The notes under the pieces were generated by a model, which saw only the letters and a list, made by a program, of their open reading frames with translations, had not been told where the DNA came from and searched no databases. From positions 1 through 36,258 of the forward strand of contig JAQWYA010000091.1 of NCBI GenBank assembly GCA_029254215.1: a stretch of DNA of 36,258 bases, written 5' to 3'. The translations under genes were made by a program, and so were the position numbers. Shown in pieces: positions 1-8,237 of the stretch (within the stretch, counting starts at the first letter, position 1; each line of letters opens with the position of its first letter). This stretch comes from Pseudorhodobacter sp. (lineage in GTDB: Bacteria > Pseudomonadota > Alphaproteobacteria > Rhodobacterales > Rhodobacteraceae).

Positions 1-695
1 GCCCCGACCTGAAAAACGCCCATGCCCATCGATATCAGCCCGTCGTTCACACTGACAACGAGCGAGAGCCCCGAGAATAGGCATATGCCAACAGTGACGA
101 CGATAGCTAACAGACTGGACAGGAAGACCTATGGGAGCATTTCACCCGCTCGCCCCCATCGAAGCGCAACCGTGAATACGGCGAAGCCAAAAGCCGATCC
201 CAATGCCGCAAGGCTGCCTTTCAAGACGACACTGCCAGACTTATCGGCCACCATGATCGTGATCCCGCCCAATGCAACGGCAATCGCGATCCATGTCGCT
301 TTACGCACACGCTCTCCCAGAACGATCTGCCCAAGGACCGCTGCCATAAAGGGTGACGTCGCAAAAAGGAGCATTGCGTTCGCAACTGAGGTGTTTTGGA
401 TTGCGTATATGGCGCCCGAATAGGCGGCAACCAGAGAGAGCCCTGCGATCACAGTGGGAAAGCCAACGCGCCGGATCTGGACGAAGGGGCTTTCGCCCGA
501 TCGCACCCGAATAAAAACGTATAGAAAGAGCGCCATGCTGATCGACCGATAAAGCAGAATCTGCCAGACAACGGCGCTGTCGATCATGCGAATGCCAAGT
601 CCAACCGTTGACCACAAAACCCCAGCCGCAAACACAAACGCAACACCGTACTTGTGGGCGTCCGCTTTAGGGGTGGGTGATGCTAGAGATGTCAT
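1..695 (-). pseudogene. EamA/DMT-family permease, interrupted by an in-frame amber codon and cut by the window edge
   Basis: The frame starts at 695 and reads 188 residues of a typical drug/metabolite transporter. There are five or more hydrophobic helices and an EamA-like segment (ATSPFMAAVLGQIVLGERV) ending the first repeat. Translation meets TAG at 129-131. Reading on in the same frame gives continuous hydrophobic sequence (VFLSSLLAIVVTVG and, further on, GMGVFQVG) that looks like the second EamA repeat, out to the window edge. EamA proteins are usually about 300 residues, so the stop truncates the protein by at least a third. A single base change would restore the frame, so this is either a young pseudogene or a sequencing error. 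The substrate is unknown. Family assignment is confident; loss of function is inferred. Confidence 0.8.
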
Positions 696-1117
696 ATCGG
701 CCCTTACAATCAGGTTTCGATTGCACGATAGCCTCTCGGAAAGCAGTCATATCCTTCATATGCGACATGCAAGCCATGTCATAAACCATGGCCACACAGG
801 TTCGAATGAAACAAACCCGGAGGCCAGCGGGTCACCAAGAGCGGCTTTCCAGTATGCGACCCGGCAGTGCTACCACCCTCGGCGAAGATCGGTAACCGCC
901 ACGAGCGGGCGATTTGGGGCGCGGAATGTTGCCGCAATCCAAGCGAACTGCTTCATGCCCTGCTCCGGCCGATGCGCCTTTCCAGTTCGCGGGAGGGCGT
1001 CTCGCTTGCCGACACGCAACGCCAGAGCGTTAGCCTTAAGCCATCCCTCCACCCCTTCGATTGCCGTTTCGCCATGCCCCCCCCGTTCCACTCGCCTCCC
1101 CCAAAGACCCTCAGGGT
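696..1117. other. Intergenic stretch with no convincing gene
   Basis: This 422-base gap separates the permease start from the end of the RTX gene; both genes point left. Open frames here are short and low-complexity (rich in R, S and P) and look like GC-rich shadows. It presumably holds the permease promoter, but I cannot point to clear -35/-10 boxes. Confidence 0.5.
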
Positions 1118-1119
1118 CT
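1105..1119 (-). terminator. Short hairpin overlapping the end of the RTX gene
   Basis: AGACCC and GGGTCT form a perfect 6-bp stem with a 3-base loop, overlapping the TAG stop at 1118-1120. On the minus strand it is followed by only TTT and then G, so it would be a weak intrinsic terminator at best. Confidence 0.3.
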
Positions 1120-3592
1120 ATTCGGACAGGCGAAGAACAAAGATCACCGCGCCGATGATTGCGCGCGACAGGCGGCCGCTCACCCGATCCGGGCGGACAT
1201 ATCGCGCCATTCGGGGTCCGATGATCCAATAGAGCCGGATAAAGGCCCGCCCAGCGGCATATCGAACCAGAACCCGGTCACGCCAGTTGCGGAGCCACAC
1301 AACATCCGGATGCAAGCGATCGCCCCAAGCGGCGGTTGCAACAAAGCAGCCTCCCCCCCCACCATCGCCATTGCTCTCGTCGTCTTCTTCCTCTTTGGGG
1401 GGTTCTTCATCCTCGGGCGTTTCTTCTTCCGGCGCCCTAAACCAACCCAATTCGTCATCTGTGGGCGCCGCCGTTCCGCGTTCGAGTTGGGCGTGATCTT
1501 CAGCGTCAAGGAGGGTGTTCACAACGTCAGGATGGGCCTCTGCCACGGCTGGCAAGTCCAGCATGGCCGTCATGATCGCCTCTTGCTGCAACATACCGCC
1601 AAGGATCAGGGTCATCCCCATCCCCTCATGGCTGACCGCCATATCCCTCGCTTCGCCAGAGCCTGAATAATCGACGGCAGAAATGGCCGCCCTCAGGTCT
1701 TCCTCATTGTCATAAAGGCCACCAAACCCAAGAAGATCCCCTTCAGACGGATCAAAATCGAGGATTGCGACCATGCCACGCGGGTCAATGATGAAGGCAT
1801 CGCCATCCTCGCCCCCTTCCAGCACAGTGCCCTCGTCAAGGCCGGATTGCAGCCTGTCCTCGCCACTTCCCCCCGAAAGCGTATCCGCCCCCATCCCGCC
1901 GAACAGGGTGTCATTCCCCTCTTCACCGGACAAGGCGTCGTCCCCTTCTCCGCCCGACAGATGATCATCATGGCCACCGCCGATCAAAAGATCATCGCCA
2001 TGCCCACCGTAAAGACTGTCGTCGCCCTCCCCACCGATAAGGGTGTCATTGCCAAGCAGGCCCATCAACCTGTCATCGCCCTGGCCGCCTTCGATGCTTT
2101 CGCCCGCGCGATCAGTGACCTTCCAGACAGGATCAATGCCTGTGTCTTCCTTGTTCGCGACAATCCTGACGATCTCATAGTCACGGCTCAGTGTGATCGC
2201 GAGTTTTTCGTCCCCGACCGCGACATCCGGATTGCGAAGTAAGGGAGCGCCGCTCAGCCCCGTCTCGACACTGATGCTCTCGGCCCAAACATTCGACATC
2301 TCGCCAATACCGGCGAGGTCGATTTCGATGATCTGACGGTCCATCGGAAGATCATTTGCGGCAACGAAAATCACGACCTTCGAATCATCTGTGAATACAT
2401 GAATATTTGCGGGCTGGCTCCGCCCTGCATCCATGGCATCATGTTCGACAAGTTTCATGCCCGGCAAGATTTCCGCCATCTGGCGCAAAACCTCGCCCTT
2501 TGGGGTCAGGGCGGCTATGTCGGTCTCGGGGTCGTTCCAGGCAAACACGGATTCGTTCGCGGTCGGGCTGGTCATCCCAAAACCCCAAGCCGCAGCATAT
2601 TCCGTTCCCATTTCAGCCGCACCGGTCAGGAATGACAACACCGCACCCGCACTTGGCAAATCAGACGTCAGATCCGGTGAAATATCACGCGCACTTGTGG
2701 ACCAAGCCGAAATATACAGGTTGATCTCACGCCCATCGGTGATTCCAAGCGCTGCACGGTCTTCTTCAATGGCCAGCATGGTCTGCTGCACCATGTCGGC
2801 TTTTTCGCTATGCTCGAAATTACGCAAGGTCGTCAGGCTATGCGTCAGATCATGCACGCGAACATTGTCGGCCTCAGCCAAAAGATGTTCATTGTCCAAC
2901 GACCGTTCCGCAACACGGTCTAGAAGTTCGGAATTATCCGCCGAATTCTGCAGAACTTGAATCCCGATCCTGAAATCTACGTCGGGGTGCTCTGCCCGAA
3001 ACTCTCGCACGGCCCGCAACTGCGGCACCAAATGGCGGGAATAGCTTACAGCGTCGTAGTTTTCATTTCCGATGGAGATGATAAGGCGGTCCGGCACATT
3101 CCCATCGTTCCAACGCCCTTCAACAAACAAGTCTTCCAGAAATCCCTTAAGGACCCGCCCTCCTTCGTCGGGGTCATCGCGATACTGAAGCGTGGGGCTG
3201 ATGATTGCGATCGACTCGTCTGTCTCCATCGCGAACTTCAACATATCCGAGAACCCAAGAACGCCAGTCGGGTTCCCATCCGCGTCGACCAGTACATCGG
3301 GATGAAGAAGTTCCGGGTAGCTCAGATCATAGGCAAAGGGCAGGTCGGGGTTATTGGGCAGTTGAATATTGCCATTTTCCCGAACGACAGCCGTTTCGGC
3401 CAGCGTTCCACCGGGCCAACTGATATGCCCAAGGTCGATCAGATCGAAGGTTTCTTGGAACCCATGGCTTTCGTTTGCGTTTCGGCTGCTGTTGATGCCG
3501 CCAAACAACCCGTGGGGAATGGTGACGTCTCGGTCAACCCAAAGCTCTTGTGCAATGCGGGTCGGATCAATCGTGAATGTTTTGGTAGCCAA
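1118..3592 (-). CDS. RTX calcium-binding protein with glycoside-hydrolase-like N-terminus and CFI-box C-terminal sorting domain
   Basis: I choose the TTG start at 3592 because AGGGGG lies about 7 bases upstream; a longer TTG frame from 3637 lacks a comparable site. From this start (824 aa), residues 1-485 resemble a clan-A-like hydrolase, including ISIGNEN near residue 175, where an Asn-Glu pair sits as in acid/base motifs. There is no N-terminal signal peptide, as is usual for RTX type I export. Residues about 500-585 hold roughly seven GGxGxDxLxG nonapeptides, which bind calcium. An acidic linker (about 720-742) and a Gly run follow. The C-terminus (about 749-820) begins CFVATAAWGD and continues HPDVVWLRNWRDRVL and GRAFIRLYW, ending in a hydrophobic/basic tail. 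This matches the CFI-box-CTERM pattern. No type I secretion ABC or membrane-fusion gene is in the window. The enzymatic substrate is unknown. Confidence 0.8.
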   Translation of the reverse strand: MATKTFTIDPTRIAQELWVDRDVTIPHGLFGGINSSRNANESHGFQETFDLIDLGHISWPGGTLAETAVVRENGNIQLPNNPDLPFAYDLSYPELLHPDVLVDADGNPTGVLGFSDMLKFAMETDESIAIISPTLQYRDDPDEGGRVLKGFLEDLFVEGRWNDGNVPDRLIISIGNENYDAVSYSRHLVPQLRAVREFRAEHPDVDFRIGIQVLQNSADNSELLDRVAERSLDNEHLLAEADNVRVHDLTHSLTTLRNFEHSEKADMVQQTMLAIEEDRAALGITDGREINLYISAWSTSARDISPDLTSDLPSAGAVLSFLTGAAEMGTEYAAAWGFGMTSPTANESVFAWNDPETDIAALTPKGEVLRQMAEILPGMKLVEHDAMDAGRSQPANIHVFTDDSKVVIFVAANDLPMDRQIIEIDLAGIGEMSNVWAESISVETGLSGAPLLRNPDVAVGDEKLAITLSRDYEIVRIVANKEDTGIDPVWKVTDRAGESIEGGQGDDRLMGLLGNDTLIGGEGDDSLYGGHGDDLLIGGGHDDHLSGGEGDDALSGEEGNDTLFGGMGADTLSGGSGEDRLQSGLDEGTVLEGGEDGDAFIIDPRGMVAILDFDPSEGDLLGFGGLYDNEEDLRAAISAVDYSGSGEARDMAVSHEGMGMTLILGGMLQQEAIMTAMLDLPAVAEAHPDVVNTLLDAEDHAQLERGTAAPTDDELGWFRAPEEETPEDEEPPKEEEDDESNGDGGGGGCFVATAAWGDRLHPDVVWLRNWRDRVLVRYAAGRAFIRLYWIIGPRMARYVRPDRVSGRLSRAIIGAVIFVLRLSE
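1353..1360 (-). repeat. G8 homopolymer at the linker/CFI-box junction
   Basis: Eight consecutive C on the plus strand encode part of the poly-Gly run immediately before the Cys of the CFI box. A one-base slip here would keep the hydrolase and RTX parts but remove the C-terminal tail. Confidence 0.6.
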
Positions 3593-4625
3593 TAAAATAC
3601 CCCCTGCAACACGGCCCAAATCTTCACAGCTGTGCAAGGATTTGGCTGGGCCAGCGCCTCAAAAAGTCAAAAAAAAACCATCGGTTCATTACAAAATGTA
3701 CACAATACATAACAGAAACAGCACAAACGCACAACCCAGAGGCGTTGTCGGCTTCAAGGCCAGATGTCAGGATTTGTTTGGCCCGGTGGTGGTGATGCCC
3801 GCAGGCAGCACAAGCAAGGCCATTGGCCTGCGGCGTTCAGCCCAGACCGGATGCAGAACACGGGAAATAGTCACCCCCGAGATGCATATTTAACGTCAGA
3901 GTTAATCTTTGGGTTCGTTACCCATCGTTGGCATAAAGGCTCCTGCGGGGCGTTGCTGCCCATCATATGTGAGGGAACCATTTCACGATGCACTGTTCTA
4001 ACTCTGCCTATTTAAAAGGCGCAACCACTAAGTTTAAATACTAAAAAATGAACATTTTATAAAAAAATTCTCAGGCGCCGGGGCCCTGACATTCCGTTGG
4101 TCGGAAGGCGATTACGCGCAGCCGCCGCAAGACTGGTGTGGCTGCAAGTTGGCCCAAGACACCCAGCCGACGGGCAGACCGAGCCATCACCGGATCGCGA
4201 TAGCCGTCACCGCGTGTCCGCATCGCCCACATATACCGCGTCATTTTATTGGCCCGTTCAAAGGGCGCGCCCCTTGGCGGTTTGCGCTCCGTTCGTCGCC
4301 CTAACCCCGGATTGCGCGGGCCATGCGCAACTGTAAAACGCTCAAATTACTTGGCACAAAAAGAGGGCAGTTTTGCGATCTGGCACAGGCGTAGGTTGAA
4401 ACCCGAATGGGGTTTCCCGCACCCGCCGCCCCCCGCAGGGGAAAGCCGCGCGCCGGGCAACGCAAAACAGCGCCGTCTCGCCGGGGCGGCCCATCGGTGT
4501 CTGGTCCCGGCAGGTGGGCGCTTTGAACGCCATGTCGCTTTTTTCATGGTTTGAGTCGGTGATCTAGAAGGCCGCGCCTTTCGCGCCGCGCCATGATCTC
4601 CTCATCCCAATGGAAAGAGTTGAAC
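3593..4625. promoter_or_regulatory. Long divergent intergenic region with AT-rich island; no gene seen
   Basis: About 1 kb separates the leftward RTX gene from the rightward mttB-like gene. Bases 4027-4072 are about 85 percent A+T, sharply unlike the surroundings. A nine-A run lies at 3669-3677, near a TGTACA palindrome close to 3696, about 80-110 bases upstream of the RTX start. A hairpin with arms GAAACCC (4398-4404) and GGGTTTC (4410-4416) lies in the probable leader of the methyltransferase gene but has no T-run. Short open frames in the interval have poor coding character. Divergent promoters are expected here, but I cannot assign -35/-10 boxes with confidence. Confidence 0.45.
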
Positions 4626-6182
4626 ATGACCGAAGGACTGGCATTGAGGGCCTCACGTTCAGGGGGCCGGACGGCGCGGCGGGAACTCCGCGAAGCAAAT
4701 GATTTCTCGATGCTGCCCGGACTTCTGAACGCCCTGCCGCGCTGTGAGGTGATGGAGGCCAGTCAGGTTGAAAAGATCGACAACGCCTCGATGTCGATCC
4801 TCGAGAATATCGGGATTGTCTTTCGCGACCCGATCGCGCTGGACGACTGGCGCAAGGCGGGCGCGGATGTCAACGGAGAGTTGGTGCGCTTCGACCGCGG
4901 GCTTATCCGTGAGTTGATCAAAACCATCCCCAGCGATTTCACCTATCATGCCCGCAACCCGGCCCGGAATGTCCGGCTGGGCGGGCGGCATTCGATCTTT
5001 GCCCCGATGACCGGCGCGCCCTATCTGCGCGACCTTGACGATGTCCGCCGCAACCCGACGATGGCCGACCTCGCGATGTTCCACAAGCTGGCCCATATGA
5101 TGCCCGCGCTTCACAGTTCGGCGCATCACATCGTTGAACCCTACGATCACCCCATCAGCCAGCGGCACCTGCGCATCACCTATTCCTCGATGAAACATTC
5201 CGACAAGATGTTCATGGGCATGACCACCAGCCCCAAGAACGCCGAGGATGTGATGGACATGTGCGCCATCCTGTTCGGCGCGGATTTCATCGACCAGAAC
5301 CCGGTTGTCACCGGCAATTGCAACGCCAACTCACCGCTTGTCTGGGACGAGGTCATGCTGGGGGCCATGCGGGCCTTTAACCGGCGCAACCAGCCGGTTC
5401 TTTGCTCGCCCTTTGTGCTGGGCGGCGCGAATACCCCGGCCTCTGTCGCGCCCACGGTGGCGCAATTGAATGCCGAAGCGCTTAGTGCGCTGGCCTATAC
5501 GCAAGTGGTCCGCAAAGGCTGCCCGGCGATCTACGGGCACTATCTGGCCTCGGTCTCGATGAAATCCGGCGCGCCGATGGCCGGCACGCCCGAGATCAGC
5601 CTGATGAACTTCATGATCGGCCAGATGGCCCGCTTCTATGGGATCCCTTGGCGCAGCTCCAGCCTTCTGGGCGGCTCCAAAACTCTGGACGCGCAGGCAG
5701 GTTATGAAAGCGCCAACACCCTGTCGGCCGTCATGCACGCGGGGGCAAATTACATCTGGCACTCCGCCGGATGGAACGAGGCGGGCCTGCATTGCTCCGT
5801 TGCCAAGTTCATCGTGGATGCCGAACAATGCGCCATGGCTTACCGGATGGCGGAAGGCCCGCGCTGGGACGATTTCGACGAAGGCATGGCCGCCATTTCC
5901 GATATTGGTCCGGGTGGGCATTACCTTGGCCACCCCCATACGCTGGAGAATTTCCAACGCGCCTTCTTCATGCCCGAGATGCTGGACAACAATTCCTTCG
6001 AGCAGTGGCAAGCGGAAGGCAGCGTCGAGATCACCCAACGGGCGCTGGCGCGTGCCCGCAAACTGCTGCGCGACTATCAGGAACCGAAGCTGGACCAAGC
6101 CACGGATGAGGCCTTGCTGGATTACATCGCCCGACGCGAGCGCGAGATTCCAGCCGCCGACGCCCTGAACCAGGAATTCTAA
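4626..6182 (+). CDS. MttB-family (trimethylamine methyltransferase superfamily) protein, non-pyrrolysine
   Basis: The start at 4626 is preceded by GGAAAGAG at 4612-4619; an ATG at 4593 would only add 11 residues. The 518 aa product has the full-length superfamily body, including a Gly-rich core (SSSLLGGSKTLDAQAGYESA) and NYIWHSAGWNEAGLHCS. Family members transfer a methyl group from a methylated amine to a corrinoid protein. The founding MttB reads through an in-frame UAG as pyrrolysine. This gene has no internal TAG, placing it with the non-Pyl branch, which includes glycine betaine and proline betaine methyltransferases. No corrinoid protein or corrinoid:tetrahydrofolate methyltransferase is in the window. 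It lies 7 bases before a flavin demethylase gene and in one unit with a GbdR-like regulator, suggesting a quaternary amine substrate. The exact substrate is not readable. Confidence 0.88.
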   Translation: MTEGLALRASRSGGRTARRELREANDFSMLPGLLNALPRCEVMEASQVEKIDNASMSILENIGIVFRDPIALDDWRKAGADVNGELVRFDRGLIRELIKTIPSDFTYHARNPARNVRLGGRHSIFAPMTGAPYLRDLDDVRRNPTMADLAMFHKLAHMMPALHSSAHHIVEPYDHPISQRHLRITYSSMKHSDKMFMGMTTSPKNAEDVMDMCAILFGADFIDQNPVVTGNCNANSPLVWDEVMLGAMRAFNRRNQPVLCSPFVLGGANTPASVAPTVAQLNAEALSALAYTQVVRKGCPAIYGHYLASVSMKSGAPMAGTPEISLMNFMIGQMARFYGIPWRSSSLLGGSKTLDAQAGYESANTLSAVMHAGANYIWHSAGWNEAGLHCSVAKFIVDAEQCAMAYRMAEGPRWDDFDEGMAAISDIGPGGHYLGHPHTLENFQRAFFMPEMLDNNSFEQWQAEGSVEITQRALARARKLLRDYQEPKLDQATDEALLDYIARREREIPAADALNQEF

Positions 6183-6189
6183 GCCAATC

Positions 6190-8223
6190 ATGAAACAAGA
6201 CCCGCTCCTTGCGCCGTTTCAACTGCGTCACCTCACGCTTCGAAACCGGATCCTCAGCACGGCACACGCCCCCTCCTACGAGGAAGGCGGTCATCCGCGG
6301 GATCGCTACCGCCTCTACCATGAGGAGAAAGCCAAGGGCGGGATCGGGCTAACAATCATCGGCGGCTCGACCAATATCGCACCCGACAGCCCTTCTGTTT
6401 TCGGGCAGCTTTACGCAGGCGATGACAGCATCATTCCATGGTTCCGCAAGTTGACGGACGGGGTGCGCGCGCATGGCGCGGCGGTCATGTGCCAGATCAC
6501 CCATATGGGCCGCCGAACCGCTTGGGATGATGGCCATTGGCTTCCCGTTGCCGGGCCATCTGGCACGCGCGAACGGGCGCATCGCTCGTTTCCGAAGGCG
6601 ATGGAAATGGAAGACATCAACCGCATCATCGCGCAATTCGCCGAGGCCGCCCGCCGCTGCCAGCAGGGCGGCTTTGACGGGATCGAGCTTTTGTCGCATG
6701 CGCATCTGCTGGGGCAGTTCCTGTCTCCGCTCATCAACAAGCGCGATGATGATTACGGCGGATCACTCGGCAACCGGATGCGGTTGACGATGCAGGTGCT
6801 GGAGTCCGTCCGAGAGGCCGTGGGGCCGGATCTGATCCTCGGAATGCGCATCACCGGCGACGAGCTTGCGCAAGGCGGGCTCACTCCGGACGATTGTGTC
6901 GAGATCGCACAGCGGATTTCGGCCACGGGGGCCGTCGACTTTCTGAACATCATGGCTGGCGCGCCTTATGATGATCTTGGCCTTGCAGGATGGGTGCCGC
7001 CGATGGGCATGCCCGCTGCGGCCCACCTGACCACAGCAAGCCGCATTCGCAAAGCTGTGGATCTTCCCATCTTTCACGCCGGAGGCATTGCCGATCTTGC
7101 CACCGCGCGCTTTGCCGTGGCCGAGGGTCATGTCGATCTGATCGGGATGACCCGCGCAAATATGGCCGACCCCTATCTGGTCGCGAAACTCACCCGAGGT
7201 GAGGAAGATCGCATAAGACCCTGCGTCGGCCTTGGCTATTGCGTGGACCGCGTCAATCAGGGCAAGGCGGCGGTCTGCGGGCATAATCCTGCGACCGGGC
7301 GAGAGGCCAAGATGCCCCACCAGATCGCGAAATCGGACCGTCTTCGGCGGATCGTCATTGTTGGCGGCGGGCCGGGCGGGATGGAAGCCGCGCGGATCAG
7401 CGCACTTCGGGGGCATCGGGTCACCTTATTCGAGGCAAGTGATCGGCTTGGCGGGCAGTTGACCCTCGCCGCCAGCGGATTGACCCGCCGTCAGATCTGG
7501 GGTGTGGCGGACTGGCTTGCCCAAGAAATTGCTCTGCTTGGCGTGGATATCCGCCTCAACACCTATGCCGACGCAGAGGATGTCCTTGCCGAAAAGCCGG
7601 ATGCGGTGATTGTCGCCACCGGCGGATGGCCCGATGCGCCCCGGTTCGAAGGGGCCGCCCTGACGGTTTCAAGCTGGGATATCCTCGCGGGTCAAAGCCG
7701 CCCGACGGGGGAGGTTCTGCTGTTTGACGAGGTTGGCGATCACCCGGCGCTGGTCTGTGCCGATGTTCTGGCCCGCGCGGGCTGCACGGTTCATCATGTC
7801 TCGCCTGACCGGGCCACGGCGCTTGACATCGGCCCCACAAACTCCGCGGTTGTGCTGCGCGACCTTGCCCGGCAAGGCGTCTCCTTCCGCTGCTTTCAAG
7901 ACATCGACAGTGTTCATCAAGCCGGCAATCAGAAAGACGTGGTGCTGCGCCATGTGCTGACGGGCGAAAAGACCCGGCTGCGTGTGGATCACGTTGTGAT
8001 CGAGCATGGCGCGACGCCCAATGATCAGCTTTTCCATGATCTTAAGGCCGGTTCTCGTAACCGGGGCCAGGCGGATCAGACAGCGATGGTGGAGGGCCAC
8101 TTTCCCCTGATCGCGCCTGAGGAGGGCGATGGCTATCTTCTCGCCCGGATCGGGGATGCGATAGCAGGGCGCAATATCCATGCCGCCCTTTACGATGCCC
8201 TGAGGATTTGCAAAGACATCTAA
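6190..8223 (+). CDS. Old-yellow-enzyme/FAD-NAD oxidoreductase, dimethylglycine or N-methylproline demethylase-like
   Basis: The 677 aa protein has the TMADH/2,4-dienoyl-CoA reductase architecture. An FMN TIM barrel spans about residues 1-340 (QITHMGRR near 102; LLSHAHLLGQFLSP near 167; DDYGGSLGNR near 188; HAGGI near 296). A Cys cluster region follows at 345-363, then an FAD/NAD domain with GGGPGG near 392. The canonical cluster has four Cys; here Cys345, Cys351 and Cys363 are present while position 348 is Leu. I recall a similar pattern in DgcA/stachydrine demethylase-like members but cannot verify it. Such enzymes oxidatively remove N-methyl groups from dimethylglycine or N-methylproline type substrates. 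It follows the MttB-like gene by 7 bases without a strong ribosome site, suggesting translational coupling, and probably acts on the same substrate or its product. Confidence 0.85.
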   Translation: MKQDPLLAPFQLRHLTLRNRILSTAHAPSYEEGGHPRDRYRLYHEEKAKGGIGLTIIGGSTNIAPDSPSVFGQLYAGDDSIIPWFRKLTDGVRAHGAAVMCQITHMGRRTAWDDGHWLPVAGPSGTRERAHRSFPKAMEMEDINRIIAQFAEAARRCQQGGFDGIELLSHAHLLGQFLSPLINKRDDDYGGSLGNRMRLTMQVLESVREAVGPDLILGMRITGDELAQGGLTPDDCVEIAQRISATGAVDFLNIMAGAPYDDLGLAGWVPPMGMPAAAHLTTASRIRKAVDLPIFHAGGIADLATARFAVAEGHVDLIGMTRANMADPYLVAKLTRGEEDRIRPCVGLGYCVDRVNQGKAAVCGHNPATGREAKMPHQIAKSDRLRRIVIVGGGPGGMEAARISALRGHRVTLFEASDRLGGQLTLAASGLTRRQIWGVADWLAQEIALLGVDIRLNTYADAEDVLAEKPDAVIVATGGWPDAPRFEGAALTVSSWDILAGQSRPTGEVLLFDEVGDHPALVCADVLARAGCTVHHVSPDRATALDIGPTNSAVVLRDLARQGVSFRCFQDIDSVHQAGNQKDVVLRHVLTGEKTRLRVDHVVIEHGATPNDQLFHDLKAGSRNRGQADQTAMVEGHFPLIAPEEGDGYLLARIGDAIAGRNIHAALYDALRICKDI

Positions 8224-8237
8224 GAAGCAAACGCATC

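Noticed and set aside
129-131. Amber codon as a possible pyrrolysine site
   Set aside because: It lies in a transporter, not in a methylamine methyltransferase; the MttB-like gene here has no internal TAG and no pyl genes are visible.
1061-1666. Plus-strand open frame opposite the end of the RTX gene, with a hydrophobic stretch
   Set aside because: The hydrophobic run is the antisense of the acidic Glu/Asp linker, so it is not an independent gene.
4398-4416. Hairpin upstream of the mttB-like gene as a cobalamin riboswitch
   Set aside because: I cannot find the conserved B12-box or the multi-stem core; only a single short stem is present.
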